From Bacillus sp. FJAT-29790 (GTDB lineage: Bacteria > Bacillota > Bacilli > Bacillales > Cytobacillaceae): a stretch of 64,000 nucleotides of DNA. The translations under genes were made by a program, and so were the position numbers. Where the stretch lies: NCBI RefSeq assembly GCF_019039215.1, contig NZ_JAHNZZ010000001.1, positions 1,464,450-1,528,449 on the forward strand, written 5' to 3'. The notes beneath the pieces were generated by a model. The model was given only the letters and a program-made list of their open reading frames with translations. It did not search any database and was not told the origin of the DNA. Below, in pieces: positions 55,545-64,000 of the stretch. Within the stretch, counting starts at the first letter, position 1, and each line of letters opens with the position of its first letter.

Positions 55545-56093
55545 TCATTCTATGAATGTTTCCCACAATTCCATTTTCGATGTCGTAATCGCTGAAGCAC
55601 CAGCCTTCAGAGCATTTTTCACTTCTTCCTCCGTACGGATTAAGCCCCCCGCAAAAATAGGGGTATTTAATCGCTCATACACTTCTTTGATCATCCAAGG
55701 CATGGCACCTGGCAAAACCTCTATGTAGTCCGGCTTTGTCTTTTCAATCAGCTTATAGCTTTTTTCAAGTGCATGGGAATCAATCAGAAATATTCTTTGG
55801 ATCGCATAAACTCCTTTTTGCTTTGCTTTCAAGATGACACTTGATTTAGTTGATATTAATCCGTACGGTTTATATTCCTGACAAATAAATTCGGTGGCAT
55901 AGTCGTCATTCTTAATTCCATGAATCATATCAACATGATAGATCATATTTTTATTTTCTTCTTTTGCCATCTGATATACATATTTTAATTGTGAAATATG
56001 CATGTCTAGAAAAACACCAATTTTATAAGGGCTTTTTAAAAAACGTTCAAACTCTTTCATATTTGAAGAAGCAGGCAAAATTTTTTGATCCAT
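55545..56093 (-). CDS. glpP: Glycerol-3-phosphate-responsive antiterminator
   Basis: 182 residues, TIM-barrel-like RNA-binding regulator. FLDMHISQLKYVYQMAKE, YHVDMIHGIKNDDYATEF, EVLPGAMPWMIKEV and TPIFAGGLIRTEEEV are characteristic. With glycerol 3-phosphate it binds the glpF and glpD leaders and lets RNA polymerase pass the terminators, both of which are visible in this window. First gene of the glp group; about 200 bp before glpF. Confidence 0.95.
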   Translation of the reverse strand: MDQKILPASSNMKEFERFLKSPYKIGVFLDMHISQLKYVYQMAKEENKNMIYHVDMIHGIKNDDYATEFICQEYKPYGLISTKSSVILKAKQKGVYAIQRIFLIDSHALEKSYKLIEKTKPDYIEVLPGAMPWMIKEVYERLNTPIFAGGLIRTEEEVKNALKAGASAITTSKMELWETFIE

Positions 56094-56179
56094 TTTTTCA
56101 ACTCCAACTTTTGGTTATGCTTACTATCTTATGAATAAATGGAAATTTTCTCAATAGATTTTAACCATTTAGATAGAAA

Positions 56180-56450
56180 AGGCAGTTATGCTATTTAACC
56201 AAATGGAGGTCTAGTTGATTTCCGCTTCAGGAGCTCGCTTTCCGCAGGGCGGGCGATGAGCCTCCTCGGAGCCTTGCGCCTGTGGGGTCTCACCTGTCCC
56301 GCTACTCCCGCTGGACACTGAATCTACATCATTGAATCTGCCTACAAACGAAGGAAATACGATAGCATTTCCGAGGAGTCTCGGACCTTCCGCTCCAAAC
56401 AACTACATATAATATCTACTTAAAAACAACAATCATTTAGAAAACAGCCT
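56180..56450 (+). repeat. MITE-like repeat, variant copy with a central insertion
   Basis: Begins near AGGCAGTTATGC, contains TTGATTTCCGCTTCAGG and GAGCCTCCTCGGAGCC, and ends GAAAACAGCCT. About 270 bp, including about 60 bp in the centre absent from the other copies. Between glpP and ku. Confidence 0.75.
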
Positions 56451-56463
56451 AGCCAAAAGGCTA
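56450..56463 (-). terminator. Small hairpin after ku
   Basis: TAGCC, AAAA, GGCTA, then GGCTGTTTTC on the minus strand, supplied by the repeat end. It starts 17 bp after the ku stop. Weak as terminator. Confidence 0.35.
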
Positions 56464-56479
56464 TATTAACCATTAATGA

Positions 56480-57316
56480 TTAAGCTTCTTTTTTCTCTCT
56501 CGCCTTTGCAGGGGCACGTTTCTTTTTAGCTGCAGGTTTTTTCGGTTTTGTTTTATCAATGGACGCTTGAAGAGCTGCCATAAGGTCCGTTACATTGGAA
56601 ACTGGTTCTTTTTCGACAGGTGTGACGATTTCTTTACCTGTACGTTTGGACTCAATAAGTTCCAGGAGCGCTGCCCGGTATTCATCTGTATATTTTTCAG
56701 GTTCGAAGTCTGATGTTAATTGATCAATTAAGAGAATGGCTGTGTCAATTTCTTTTTTCGTTACCTTATCTTCTGCAGGCACGTTTGGCACGTCGCCAGA
56801 TTTACGAACCTCGTCCGGATAATGTATGGTTTCCATGACAAGGGTGTTCTCGAATACGCGAAGAACGGCAAGGTGTTCTTTTGAGCGAATGATTATTTTT
56901 GCGAGTCCGACTTTTTCGGAATCCTCTAATGCCTTTCGTAGTAATGAATAAGCTTTGCTGCCGCCATCGCCTGGTGACATATAATAGGTTCGATCATAGT
57001 AGATCGGATCGATTTGCTCCATTTTGACAAAATCGATAATTTCTACTGCCTTGTCTTCGTTTTCCTTTTTTAATTTTTCTAAATCCTCCTCATCAAGAAC
57101 AACAAATTTGCCCTTTGTGTACTCATATGCTTTTACGATGTCTTCGGTTTTAATTTCAGAATCGCAAACAGGGCAAACTTTTTCATATTTAATCGGAGAA
57201 TGGCACTCTTTATGAAGATTTCTAAGCTTAACATCCTTATCTTCTGTGGCCGCATGAAGCTTAATTGGGATATTAACGAGCCCGAAGCTAATGCTGCCTT
57301 TCCAAATGGTATGCAT
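56480..57316 (-). CDS. ku: Ku domain protein, non-homologous end joining
   Basis: 278-residue DNA-end binding protein; forms a homodimeric ring and recruits LigD. MHTIWKGSISFGLVNIPIKL is the typical bacterial Ku start; zinc-like CHSPIKYEKVCPVCDSEI follows near residue 41; the C-terminus is a Lys/Ala-rich tail (KPKKPAAKKKRAPAKAREKK). The open frame begins 13 codons earlier in the repeat copy, but the ATG at 57314-57316 has GGGG eight bases before it and fits the family. Divergent from ligD; the B. subtilis counterparts are ykoV and ykoU. Confidence 0.95.
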   Translation of the reverse strand: MHTIWKGSISFGLVNIPIKLHAATEDKDVKLRNLHKECHSPIKYEKVCPVCDSEIKTEDIVKAYEYTKGKFVVLDEEDLEKLKKENEDKAVEIIDFVKMEQIDPIYYDRTYYMSPGDGGSKAYSLLRKALEDSEKVGLAKIIIRSKEHLAVLRVFENTLVMETIHYPDEVRKSGDVPNVPAEDKVTKKEIDTAILLIDQLTSDFEPEKYTDEYRAALLELIESKRTGKEIVTPVEKEPVSNVTDLMAALQASIDKTKPKKPAAKKKRAPAKAREKKEA

Positions 57317-57340
57317 AGTGAAAACCCCAATCTTTTGTGT

Positions 57341-57570
57341 AGGCTCTATTCGCATATATTGTTGTTTTTAGTCTTGAAAGTTTGCCCGTTGATTTCCGCT
57401 GCGGACACTTGCTTTCCGCGGGGAGGGACGGGAGCCTCCTCGGCGTTACCGCCTGTGGGGTCTCCCGTTCCCTCTATTCACCGCTGGAGTCAAGTGTCCT
57501 CCGCTCCAATCAACTCAGATAATTGAATAAAGTCACACTTAAAAAGCAACAAAGTTTACGAAAACAGCCT
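57341..57570 (+). repeat. MITE-like palindromic repeat in the ku-ligD intergenic region
   Basis: 230 bp. Imperfect terminal inverted repeats: AGGCTCTATTCGCATATATT at the left and, reversed, AGGCTGTTTTCGTAAACTTT at the right. The centre (GTTGATTTCCGCTG ... CGCTCCAATCAACT) folds into a long GC-rich hairpin. It ends 25 bp upstream of the ku start codon. Confidence 0.85.
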
Positions 57571-57713
57571 TCGTTTTATTTATAATTTGCGTTAATCATG
57601 AAGTTACATTCATTAAACTTTTGGTAAATGAGTAGTTTGAATTGAATAGGGAAAATCTATAGTGGATATAAAAACAAGCCATTTTCGAATCGTTTTGGAA
57701 AGGATGTTTGACC

Positions 57714-59552
57714 ATGAAACCAATGCTGCCGAGCCTTACTTTCAAAATTCCTGAAGGTGAAGACTGGCTCTATGAGGTCAAGTATGATGGGTTTAGAGCC
57801 ATTTTGCATTGGGGTAAGGAAATTGCGTTAGAAAGCAGAAATGGCAAGCCATTATTAGATTTATTTCCGGAAATAAGAGCTTTCCTCGAAGCAAATAAAC
57901 ATATATTTGAACCCTTCCTTCCCTTTTCATTAGATGGGGAATTAGTCTTTTTGGAAAATGCCTATAAGGCGCACTTTGGCAGGATTCAAGTCAGAGGCAG
58001 AATGCGATCTGAAAGGCGGATTGCTGAAAAAGCAGCATCGTCTCCATGCCACCTTCTGTTATTTGACGCACTTATCCTGAAAGGAAGGAATTTAGTTACC
58101 AATGACTATCTTTCAAGGAAATTGGAATTATCCGCTTTTTTCAAGCAATGTGGGCTCCCTCTCCAACCGGACGAAAAGAACAACCAGCTTGTTCAATTTC
58201 TACCTTACTTCAATGACTTTCAATCCATTTGGGAAAAGGTTGTTCTTTATGACGGGGAAGGCATTGTCGCAAAGCAGGAAAAAAACAAATGGGAGGAGGG
58301 AAAAAGAACCTCTTTGTGGCTGAAGTATAAAAATTGGAAATATGTTTCCTGTTTCATCACGGCATATGAGAAATCAAATGGCTACTTTTATGCCGGGGTT
58401 TATGAAGACGAGAAAATCTATTCCATCGGGCAATTTATTTTCGGTTTAAAGCCCGATGAAAAAAAAGCCCTTTTTCAAACGATGAAGGACAATAAAACTG
58501 ATGAGGATCGCCAATTTATTTATGTGGAACCAGCGATTTGTGTCGAATTGAAATATTTAGAAATATACGAGGAGCAAATGCGAGAGCCACACTTTCACCA
58601 ATTCAGGTTCGACTTAAAGCCGGAATCCTGCACAATGGATCAATTCATTCAGCAGCAAAAAAACCTTCCGCCTGATATTGAAATTACCCATCCTGATAAA
58701 CCTTTATGGAAAGTGCCGTCTGTTCAAAAAATGGAATTCATCTATTATCTAAGGGAAATTTCCCCTTATATGCTTCCATTTCTCAAGGATCGGTTGTTAA
58801 CCGTTATCCGCTATCCTCATGGCATTTTCGGCGAGCCTTTTTACCAGAAAAATTGCCCGGAATACGCTCCAGATTTCGTGAAAACAAAAATGGCAGAGGG
58901 AATTAATTATATTGTTTGCAATGAATTAAAAACATTGCTTTGGCTTGGTAACCAGCTCGCATTTGAATACCATATCCCATTTCAAACAATGAACAGCGAT
59001 GGTCCAAGTGAAATTGTCTTTGATCTTGATCCGCCTTCAAGGGATGCCCTCCCGCTTGCGATTAAGGCTGCATTGCTCATTAAAGAGGTGCTCGACCATT
59101 TGGAATTAGTAAGCTTCATTAAAACATCCGGAAATAAAGGGCTGCAAATTTATATCCCGTTACCGGAAAACACATATTCTTATGAGGATACAAGACTGTT
59201 TACGTCCTTTATTGCTGAGTATCTTGTTTCAAGGGACCCTGATTCTTTTACAATCGAACGAATGAAAAAAAACAGGGGTACGCGCCTATATGTCGATTAC
59301 ATTCAACATGCAGAAGGAAAAACGATCATTGCGCCCTATTCAGCAAGAGGAACGAAAGAGGCTACGGTTGCGGCGCCTTTATACTGGGAAGAAGTAAATG
59401 AAAAATTAACGATGGATTTATTTCAAATCCCCAGTCTTTTCAAACGGATTAAAAGTATTGGCGATCCATTTCAGACATTTTTCGAGGTAAAAGAAAAACA
59501 AAAATTCACTCCAGTATTGGATTTTTTGAAAACGAAAAACCAAACGAAATAA
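57714..59552 (+). CDS. ligD: ATP-dependent DNA ligase LigD (ligase-polymerase)
   Basis: 612 residues in the Bacillus order: ligase domain first, polymerase/primase domain second, no phosphoesterase domain. The nucleotidyl lysine is Lys23 in EVKYDGFR; DGEGIVAK and SLWLKYKNWK are further ligase motifs. The polymerase part (from about 310) has the metal pair in FDLDPPS and SGNKGLQIYIPL. Joins breaks with Ku. The start MKPMLPSL was chosen behind AAAGGATG; a TTG two codons earlier is less likely. Confidence 0.95.
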   Translation: MKPMLPSLTFKIPEGEDWLYEVKYDGFRAILHWGKEIALESRNGKPLLDLFPEIRAFLEANKHIFEPFLPFSLDGELVFLENAYKAHFGRIQVRGRMRSERRIAEKAASSPCHLLLFDALILKGRNLVTNDYLSRKLELSAFFKQCGLPLQPDEKNNQLVQFLPYFNDFQSIWEKVVLYDGEGIVAKQEKNKWEEGKRTSLWLKYKNWKYVSCFITAYEKSNGYFYAGVYEDEKIYSIGQFIFGLKPDEKKALFQTMKDNKTDEDRQFIYVEPAICVELKYLEIYEEQMREPHFHQFRFDLKPESCTMDQFIQQQKNLPPDIEITHPDKPLWKVPSVQKMEFIYYLREISPYMLPFLKDRLLTVIRYPHGIFGEPFYQKNCPEYAPDFVKTKMAEGINYIVCNELKTLLWLGNQLAFEYHIPFQTMNSDGPSEIVFDLDPPSRDALPLAIKAALLIKEVLDHLELVSFIKTSGNKGLQIYIPLPENTYSYEDTRLFTSFIAEYLVSRDPDSFTIERMKKNRGTRLYVDYIQHAEGKTIIAPYSARGTKEATVAAPLYWEEVNEKLTMDLFQIPSLFKRIKSIGDPFQTFFEVKEKQKFTPVLDFLKTKNQTK

Positions 59553-59583
59553 CCTGCCATCTTTCTATCGGGCAGGTTATTTC
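59551..59583. terminator. Bidirectional terminator between ligD and the EAL-HDOD gene
   Basis: AACCTGCC and GGCAGGTT pair around 12 bases, overlapping the ligD stop; TATTTCTT follows. Confidence 0.7.
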
Positions 59584-60831
59584 TTACTTATTCATCTCTT
59601 CTGCTAAAACAAGATCATTCGACCAATTTAACGATTCCGCATACATTTTAAATAAATCCTTTTCATCGATATTTAAATCATTGCATTTTTCACTAATGAT
59701 ACTCCATTGTGCCTTTTCAACAGCGATTGCAAGATCAAGGATATCTTTTAGCGAATTCTCTTTACCCGCTAAAGCCTCACAGATTTCCTCCTGAAGCGGT
59801 AGGTCCTTTAAGATTTCGTCCATCGGAATACTTAAAATCGAGTCGATCATCGAAAGCATTCCAGTCATAAAATAGCTGGAAGATGGGGCTCTTTTAACAA
59901 TCATTCTTCCAATTTCTTCGCATACTTTTGCTCTAGTTAAGGAGATTCTGATTGTTTCCTCCGTTATAGACTTTTTCTCTATCGTTGATTCCCTGACTGC
60001 CAATACATATATCCATTTCTGGAGTTCAATTAGTCCGAGAAGGATGATTGCTTGTCTAATGGAATGGATTTTCTGTTTCGGCCTAAATCCAGGAGAATTG
60101 ATTAATTTTAATAACTTATAAGATAGAGAGATATCTCTTTCGATTAACTCAGTAATTCGGTCGATACTCGGTTCCGTCATCGAAAGATTTTGAATCATTT
60201 CATAATAAGAATGGAAATAGGTCGGCACATCATAGGTTGATAAAATAACCGGCTTTGAAAAGAAGTAGCCTTGAAAATAGTCATAGCCTCTTCTTTTAGC
60301 ATCTTCGAAAACTTCCCTTGTTTCTACTTTTTCAGCAACCATTTTTAAATTCAACGTTTTGACAATGGTTTCTATTCTTTCTCTCATCTCCAATGGAGTG
60401 ACCAAAAAATCAACTTTCACAATATCTGCATACTTTAATAGCTCATAAGAAAAAGGATTTTGATCATTAAAGACAAAGTCATCAAGAGCGATTTGGTACC
60501 CTAATGACTTTAACTCTTTGCATATCGAAATCAACTCTTGGCTTGGCTCAACCGATTCGAGGATTTCTACAACGATTTCGCGTGGCCTGAAATAAGTTGG
60601 CAGTCTAAGCTCAAGCAAATTTCCCGTAAAATTGATAAAGCAAGGTTTCCCATTTGACAGTCGATCAATTCCGATATTTAAAAAGCTATTTATGATAACA
60701 TCCGCAGTCGCCTGATCCCCGTTCAGATTAGGAAACGCATTTACCTCTTCACTGCTCCGATAAAGGAGCTCATAGGCAAAAACTTCTTCGTTAGCATTAA
60801 AAATCGGCTGCCTGGCAACAAAAACTTCCAT
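59584..60831 (-). CDS. EAL and HDOD domain protein (YuxH-like)
   Basis: 415 residues. EAL-like domain (1-205): ELLYR near 21 preserves the first ExLxR motif, QGYFFSKP the last, and KVD is present; but the active-site DDFGT is DDFVF and the AEGVE loop is AEKVE, so cyclic-di-GMP hydrolysis is doubtful. HDOD domain (about 205-400): SLSYKLLKLINSPGFRPKQKIHSIRQAI. Such proteins signal or bind; B. subtilis YuxH has the same domains. A cre-like site lies about 140 bp upstream. Confidence 0.88.
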   Translation of the reverse strand: MEVFVARQPIFNANEEVFAYELLYRSSEEVNAFPNLNGDQATADVIINSFLNIGIDRLSNGKPCFINFTGNLLELRLPTYFRPREIVVEILESVEPSQELISICKELKSLGYQIALDDFVFNDQNPFSYELLKYADIVKVDFLVTPLEMRERIETIVKTLNLKMVAEKVETREVFEDAKRRGYDYFQGYFFSKPVILSTYDVPTYFHSYYEMIQNLSMTEPSIDRITELIERDISLSYKLLKLINSPGFRPKQKIHSIRQAIILLGLIELQKWIYVLAVRESTIEKKSITEETIRISLTRAKVCEEIGRMIVKRAPSSSYFMTGMLSMIDSILSIPMDEILKDLPLQEEICEALAGKENSLKDILDLAIAVEKAQWSIISEKCNDLNIDEKDLFKMYAESLNWSNDLVLAEEMNK

Positions 60832-60969
60832 CCCTTTACCTCCGAAAATTTACATACAATTATATACATCCTTTTCATTATAAACAAAGATCACGTTGAG
60901 TTTTGTCGGAATTTGTAGAAATTAGAGATTTGTTTTTATTTTCTAATAAAATACTTATAAACCTTATCT

Positions 60970-60985
60970 TTGGAAGCGCTCTCAA
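60970..60985 (+). promoter_or_regulatory. Putative cre (CcpA) site upstream of the EAL-HDOD gene
   Basis: TTGGAAGCGCTCTCAA matches 15 of 16 cre positions, 139 bp before the start codon. Confidence 0.5.
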
Positions 60986-61039
60986 AGTATAGTTGTCAAA
61001 GATTTTTTGAAGTAAAGGACGTAGGGTTAAACAAATATA

Positions 61040-61074
61040 GAAAAACTTTGGCATAAAAATCACCAAAGTTTTTT
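61040..61074. terminator. Bidirectional terminator of the rib operon
   Basis: AAAAACTTTGG and CCAAAGTTTTT form an 11-bp stem with T tracts on both strands, between ribH and the EAL-HDOD gene. Confidence 0.75.
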
Positions 61075-61145
61075 GGATCATAAGATATTAAAAAAGCAGA
61101 TTTCACAAAGAAATCCCGGTTTTTAGTATTATGGGCATGTATCCG

Positions 61146-61183
61146 CCACCTAGACTTCCTCTATTTCGTTAAGTCTGAGGTGG
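61146..61183. other. GC-rich hairpin past ribH
   Basis: CCACCTAGACTT pairs with AAGTCTGAGGTGG around a 13-base loop; no U tract. Lies 52 bp after the ribH stop. Function unknown. Confidence 0.45.
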
Positions 61184-61234
61184 GGAACACACTGCCGGTA
61201 AACACAAGAAAAATAACGACATTCATTAAAAAAT

Positions 61235-61705
61235 TTATTTAGATAATTGGCGATAGAGATTAGCCATTTCAATTGCTCCAACAGCTGTATCCCAGCCTTT
61301 GTTTCCGGCTTTCGTTCCAGCGCGTTCAATTGCCTGCTCAATCGTATCCGTAGTCAGGACACCGAAAATAACTGGAATTCCGCTTTGCATCCCTGTTGCA
61401 GAAACCCCTTTTGCTACTTCGTTGCACACATAGTCAAAATGAGGAGTGGACCCGCGAATAACTGTTCCAAGCGTAAGAATGGCATCAAACCCGCCCAATT
61501 GTGCGAGTTTTTGGGCAGTTAATGGAATTTCAAACGCACCCGGCACCCAAACAACTGTCACATCTTCATCCTTTACGCCATGTCTTTTCAGCGCATCTTC
61601 TGCTCCACTTAATAGTTTTCCAGTAATAAATTCATTAAAACGGGAAACAACAATCCCAATTTTCAATCCTGTTCCGACTAAATGACCTTCAATCACTTTT
61701 TTCAT
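61235..61705 (-). CDS. ribH: 6,7-dimethyl-8-ribityllumazine synthase
   Basis: 156 residues; condenses the ribityl-pyrimidine with dihydroxybutanone phosphate, forming the 60-subunit capsid. [21 protein letters not shown] near 19, [13 protein letters not shown] (55-67) and [21 protein letters not shown] with the catalytic His are typical. RBS AACAGGAGTGAAG. Downstream of ribBA in the same direction, separated by a repeat copy. Confidence 0.96.
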   Translation of the reverse strand: MKKVIEGHLVGTGLKIGIVVSRFNEFITGKLLSGAEDALKRHGVKDEDVTVVWVPGAFEIPLTAQKLAQLGGFDAILTLGTVIRGSTPHFDYVCNEVAKGVSATGMQSGIPVIFGVLTTDTIEQAIERAGTKAGNKGWDTAVGAIEMANLYRQLSK

Positions 61706-61730
61706 TTTTCTTCACTCCTGTTATTTTTTG

Positions 61731-61960
61731 GTTTTTTTCGCAAATATTGTGGATTTAAACCATCAAAGTTTGCCCGTTGATTTCCGCTGTGGGCACTTGC
61801 TTTCCGCGGGGAGAGACGGGAGCCTCCTCGGCGTTACCGCCTGCGGGGTCTCCCGCTTCCCTCTATTTCCCGCCGGAGTCAAGTGCCCTCCGCTCCAATC
61901 AACTCAAATAGTTAAATTAAAATTGCACTAATAAAACAACAAACTTTACAAAACAACCTT
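61731..61960 (+). repeat. MITE-like palindromic repeat inside the rib operon
   Basis: About 230 bp, very similar to 57341-57570 and in the same orientation. Left end TTTTTTCGCAAATATTGTGG; right end AACAAACTTTACAAAACAACCTT. It fills the ribBA-ribH gap and its right end meets the ribBA stop codon (TAA, complement of 61959-61961). Confidence 0.85.
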
Positions 61961-63152
61961 ATTTTAGTAAATGGCCTAGCTTTGCTTTTTTCGTTTGTAA
62001 GTATGCTACGTTTTCATCTTTGGCAGGCATTTGTAATGGCACACGCTCTGTTACTTCGAGCCCATACCCGCCTAATCCAGCGATCTTTCGCGGATTATTC
62101 GTCAACAGCCGCATTTTTTTCACACCTAAGTTTCGTAAAATTTGGGCGCCCACTCCGTAATCACGCAAATCATCCCCGAAGCCTAGTTTATGATTGGCTT
62201 CGACCGTGTCATACCCTTCTTCCTGAAGCTTGTATGCCTTTAATTTATTTATAAGTCCAATCCCTCTGCCTTCCTGCCTCATATAAAGAAGAATCCCTTT
62301 GCCCTCTTTTTCAATTTGAGCAAGGGCGGCTTCTAGCTGTGGACCACAGTCACAACGGTTGGAGCCGAAAACATCGCCTGTTAAACATTCAGAATGGACT
62401 CTCAGTAAAACAGGCTCATCCTCTGATATTTCACCTTTTACGAGGGCAATATGTTCTTTTCCGTCAAGAGCATTCGTATAACCAACAGCCTTAAATAAGC
62501 CAAATTCGGTAGGAAGCTGGATTTCTGCTTCTCTCTTTACGAGTGAATCATTTTTTAGACGGTATTCGATTAATTGCTGGATTGTAATCATTTTCAAGTC
62601 AAAGTTTTTCGCAACCTTTTTGAGGTCATCCACTCTTGCCATTGTGCCGTCATCCTTCATGATTTCACAAATAATCCCAGCAGGCTTCGCTCCCGCAAGG
62701 CGTGCAAGATCGACCGCTGCTTCGGTATGGCCTGCCCTTCTTAATACACCGCCTTCCTTAGCGATTAATGGGAAGATATGACCAGGGCGAGAAAATTCCG
62801 ACGGTTTCGCATTCTCATCCAGCATTTTTTCGATTGTAAAGGCACGCTCATAGGCACTAATTCCAGTCGACGTTTCTTTATGATCGATTGACACAGTAAA
62901 TGCTGTGCCATGGCTATCTGTGTTCGTTTCCACCATCGGGATCAGTTCTAGCTTTTCAGCTAATGCTTCTGATATCGGCGTACAAATTAAACCTCTACCC
63001 TCTTTCGCCATAAAATTAATCGTTTCCGGTGTCACGAATTCGGCGACGGACAGAAAATCCCCTTCATTTTCCCGATCTTCATCATCACAAACAATGATGA
63101 CTTTACCTGCCTTTAAATCCTCGATCGCTGCTTTTATTTCACTGAACATCAT
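61959..63152 (-). CDS. ribBA: Bifunctional dihydroxybutanone-phosphate synthase / GTP cyclohydrolase II
   Basis: 397 residues. N-terminal RibB domain (1-200): [12 protein letters not shown] (20-31) binds metal and substrate, and SRPGHIFPL and [13 protein letters not shown] follow. C-terminal RibA domain (about 205-397): [20 protein letters not shown] with the zinc cysteines, then RQEGRGIGL. Supplies both precursors of riboflavin. RBS GAGGAGGGTAACAT. Between ribE and ribH; the stop codon lies at the edge of the repeat. Confidence 0.96.
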   Translation of the reverse strand: MMFSEIKAAIEDLKAGKVIIVCDDEDRENEGDFLSVAEFVTPETINFMAKEGRGLICTPISEALAEKLELIPMVETNTDSHGTAFTVSIDHKETSTGISAYERAFTIEKMLDENAKPSEFSRPGHIFPLIAKEGGVLRRAGHTEAAVDLARLAGAKPAGIICEIMKDDGTMARVDDLKKVAKNFDLKMITIQQLIEYRLKNDSLVKREAEIQLPTEFGLFKAVGYTNALDGKEHIALVKGEISEDEPVLLRVHSECLTGDVFGSNRCDCGPQLEAALAQIEKEGKGILLYMRQEGRGIGLINKLKAYKLQEEGYDTVEANHKLGFGDDLRDYGVGAQILRNLGVKKMRLLTNNPRKIAGLGGYGLEVTERVPLQMPAKDENVAYLQTKKAKLGHLLK

Positions 63153-63317
63153 ATGTTACCCTCCTCTTGCTGCATTATTGTGGAAAATGGCGGATCGCCG
63201 CTAATTTGACCAAGCTCATATAATAAAATAATCTCTATTATTCTAGCTTTGCCCGCACCGTCTAATTCTGCATAAATTGATTCATTTTCCATATGGACTA
63301 CTGTCGGATTAAAATGG

Positions 63318-63968
63318 CTAAAACCCGTGTTCTTTCAGGAAATTTTCAGAAATTCCGTTGTTCTGCGAAACTTCTTTTTGCTCTTTATTCATAAAGGAGT
63401 ACAAATATTTAGCGAGCATATCAAACTCAATATTGACTTGATCGCCAATAGATTTTAATCCTAGTACCGTTTCCTTTGCTGTATGCGGAATAACCGAGAC
63501 CGTAACAGAATGATCCGTCACACCGAAGATCGTTAATGATGTTCCATCGATCGCGATTGAGCCTTTCATCAGCAAGAGATGACTTAATGAAGCCGGCACA
63601 GAAATTTCAATATAAATCGCATTTTCACTTGCCGTCTTTTTGATGATTTGTCCAGTTCCATCCACATGCCCAGTTACAAAATGCCCGCCGAACCGGCCGT
63701 TCGCAGCCATTGCCCTTTCAAGATTTACCTTTGTTTGTTCCTTTACTGATGAAAGTGATGTACTTTTAAACGTTTCCGGCATCACATCGGCCGAAAATTC
63801 ATCGCTATGAAAATCCGTTACCGTTAAACAGACGCCATTGACTGAAATGCTGTCGCCTAGCTGAATATCTTTTAAGATCTTTGAGGCTTTTATCGACAAT
63901 TTGATTGTGTTGCCATGCTGAACAGCCCTTTTAACGGCACCAAGCTCTTCTATTATTCCGGTGAACAT
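63318..63968 (-). CDS. ribE: Riboflavin synthase, alpha subunit
   Basis: 216 residues; dismutates two lumazine molecules to riboflavin. MFTGIIEELGAV is the invariant N-terminus and SISVNGVCLTVTD with GSIAIDGTSLTIF mark the two lumazine-binding repeats. AAAGGAGGACAAATTCGT before the ATG. Comes before ribBA in the operon (gap of 165 bp with nothing clear). The upstream ribD gene and FMN riboswitch expected in Bacillus would be beyond the right edge. Confidence 0.96.
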   Translation of the reverse strand: MFTGIIEELGAVKRAVQHGNTIKLSIKASKILKDIQLGDSISVNGVCLTVTDFHSDEFSADVMPETFKSTSLSSVKEQTKVNLERAMAANGRFGGHFVTGHVDGTGQIIKKTASENAIYIEISVPASLSHLLLMKGSIAIDGTSLTIFGVTDHSVTVSVIPHTAKETVLGLKSIGDQVNIEFDMLAKYLYSFMNKEQKEVSQNNGISENFLKEHGF

Positions 63969-64000
63969 ACGAATTTGTCCTCCTTTCGGGGCTTGGCAAT

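Overview
The window is a chromosomal segment of a low-GC, spore-forming Firmicute of the Bacillaceae. Evidence for this is the Bacillus-type gene set (GlpP-controlled glycerol genes, two-subunit serine dehydratase sdaAB/sdaAA, ysfBCD-like glycolate oxidase locus, two-domain LigD beside Ku, a CotA-like multicopper oxidase, YdjO, YvrJ, DUF1659/DUF2922, DUF3900), strong AGGAGG ribosome binding sites and frequent TTG/GTG starts. The species cannot be fixed from sequence alone. No rRNA, tRNA, CRISPR array or intact insertion sequence was seen.

Layout. 1-6.0 kb: a minus-strand catabolic operon (Zn-alcohol dehydrogenase, CaiB-type CoA-transferase, HMG-CoA lyase-like enzyme, MFS carrier) with a LacI-type regulator; the same 14-bp palindrome lies upstream of the operon and of the regulator. 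6.4-9.0 kb: serine dehydratase genes with a YheO-type regulator. 9.2-14 kb: small hypotheticals, a DUF2935 protein, a lipoteichoic acid synthase-like enzyme, a small membrane protein and a lipoprotein. 14-21.3 kb: SelB without other sel genes, a Dph6-like ATPase and sbcDC. 21.5-25 kb: a cold-shock gene, a small cassette (DUF1659, DUF2922, YvrJ) divergent from a holin-like gene, and a chemoreceptor.

25.6-29.7 kb: CdaR-type regulator plus glcD-glcF. 29.9-40.3 kb: the most distinctive region. A minus-strand run of TRAP transporter (dctP, dctQ, dctM), MocR regulator, PPC/DUF296 protein, acyl-CoA synthetase, thiolase and DUF35 OB-fold protein faces a plus-strand SDR dehydrogenase and a BASS-family carrier; CCAAT-N6-ATTGG palindromes flank the divergent gap. 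It looks like an organic-acid uptake, CoA-activation and thiolysis island of unknown substrate. 40.5-50.9 kb: housekeeping and hypothetical genes, the CotA-like oxidase with a sigma-K-like promoter, and a cold-response group (ydjO, two csp genes, cshA). 51-56 kb: glpP-glpF-glpK-glpD with two leader terminators for GlpP antitermination and CcpA-type sites. 56.5-59.6 kb: divergent ku and ligD for non-homologous end joining. 59.6-64 kb: an EAL-HDOD protein and part of the riboflavin operon (ribE-ribBA-ribH).

A MITE-like palindromic repeat of about 230 bp recurs at least five times, plus an end at the left edge of the window. Copies sit between ku and ligD, inside the rib operon touching the ribBA stop codon, and as a decayed copy between glpF and glpK. 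Together with two short decayed coding remnants these are the main signs of mobile DNA. Translation starts were refined from ribosome binding sites where the longest reading frame was implausible.
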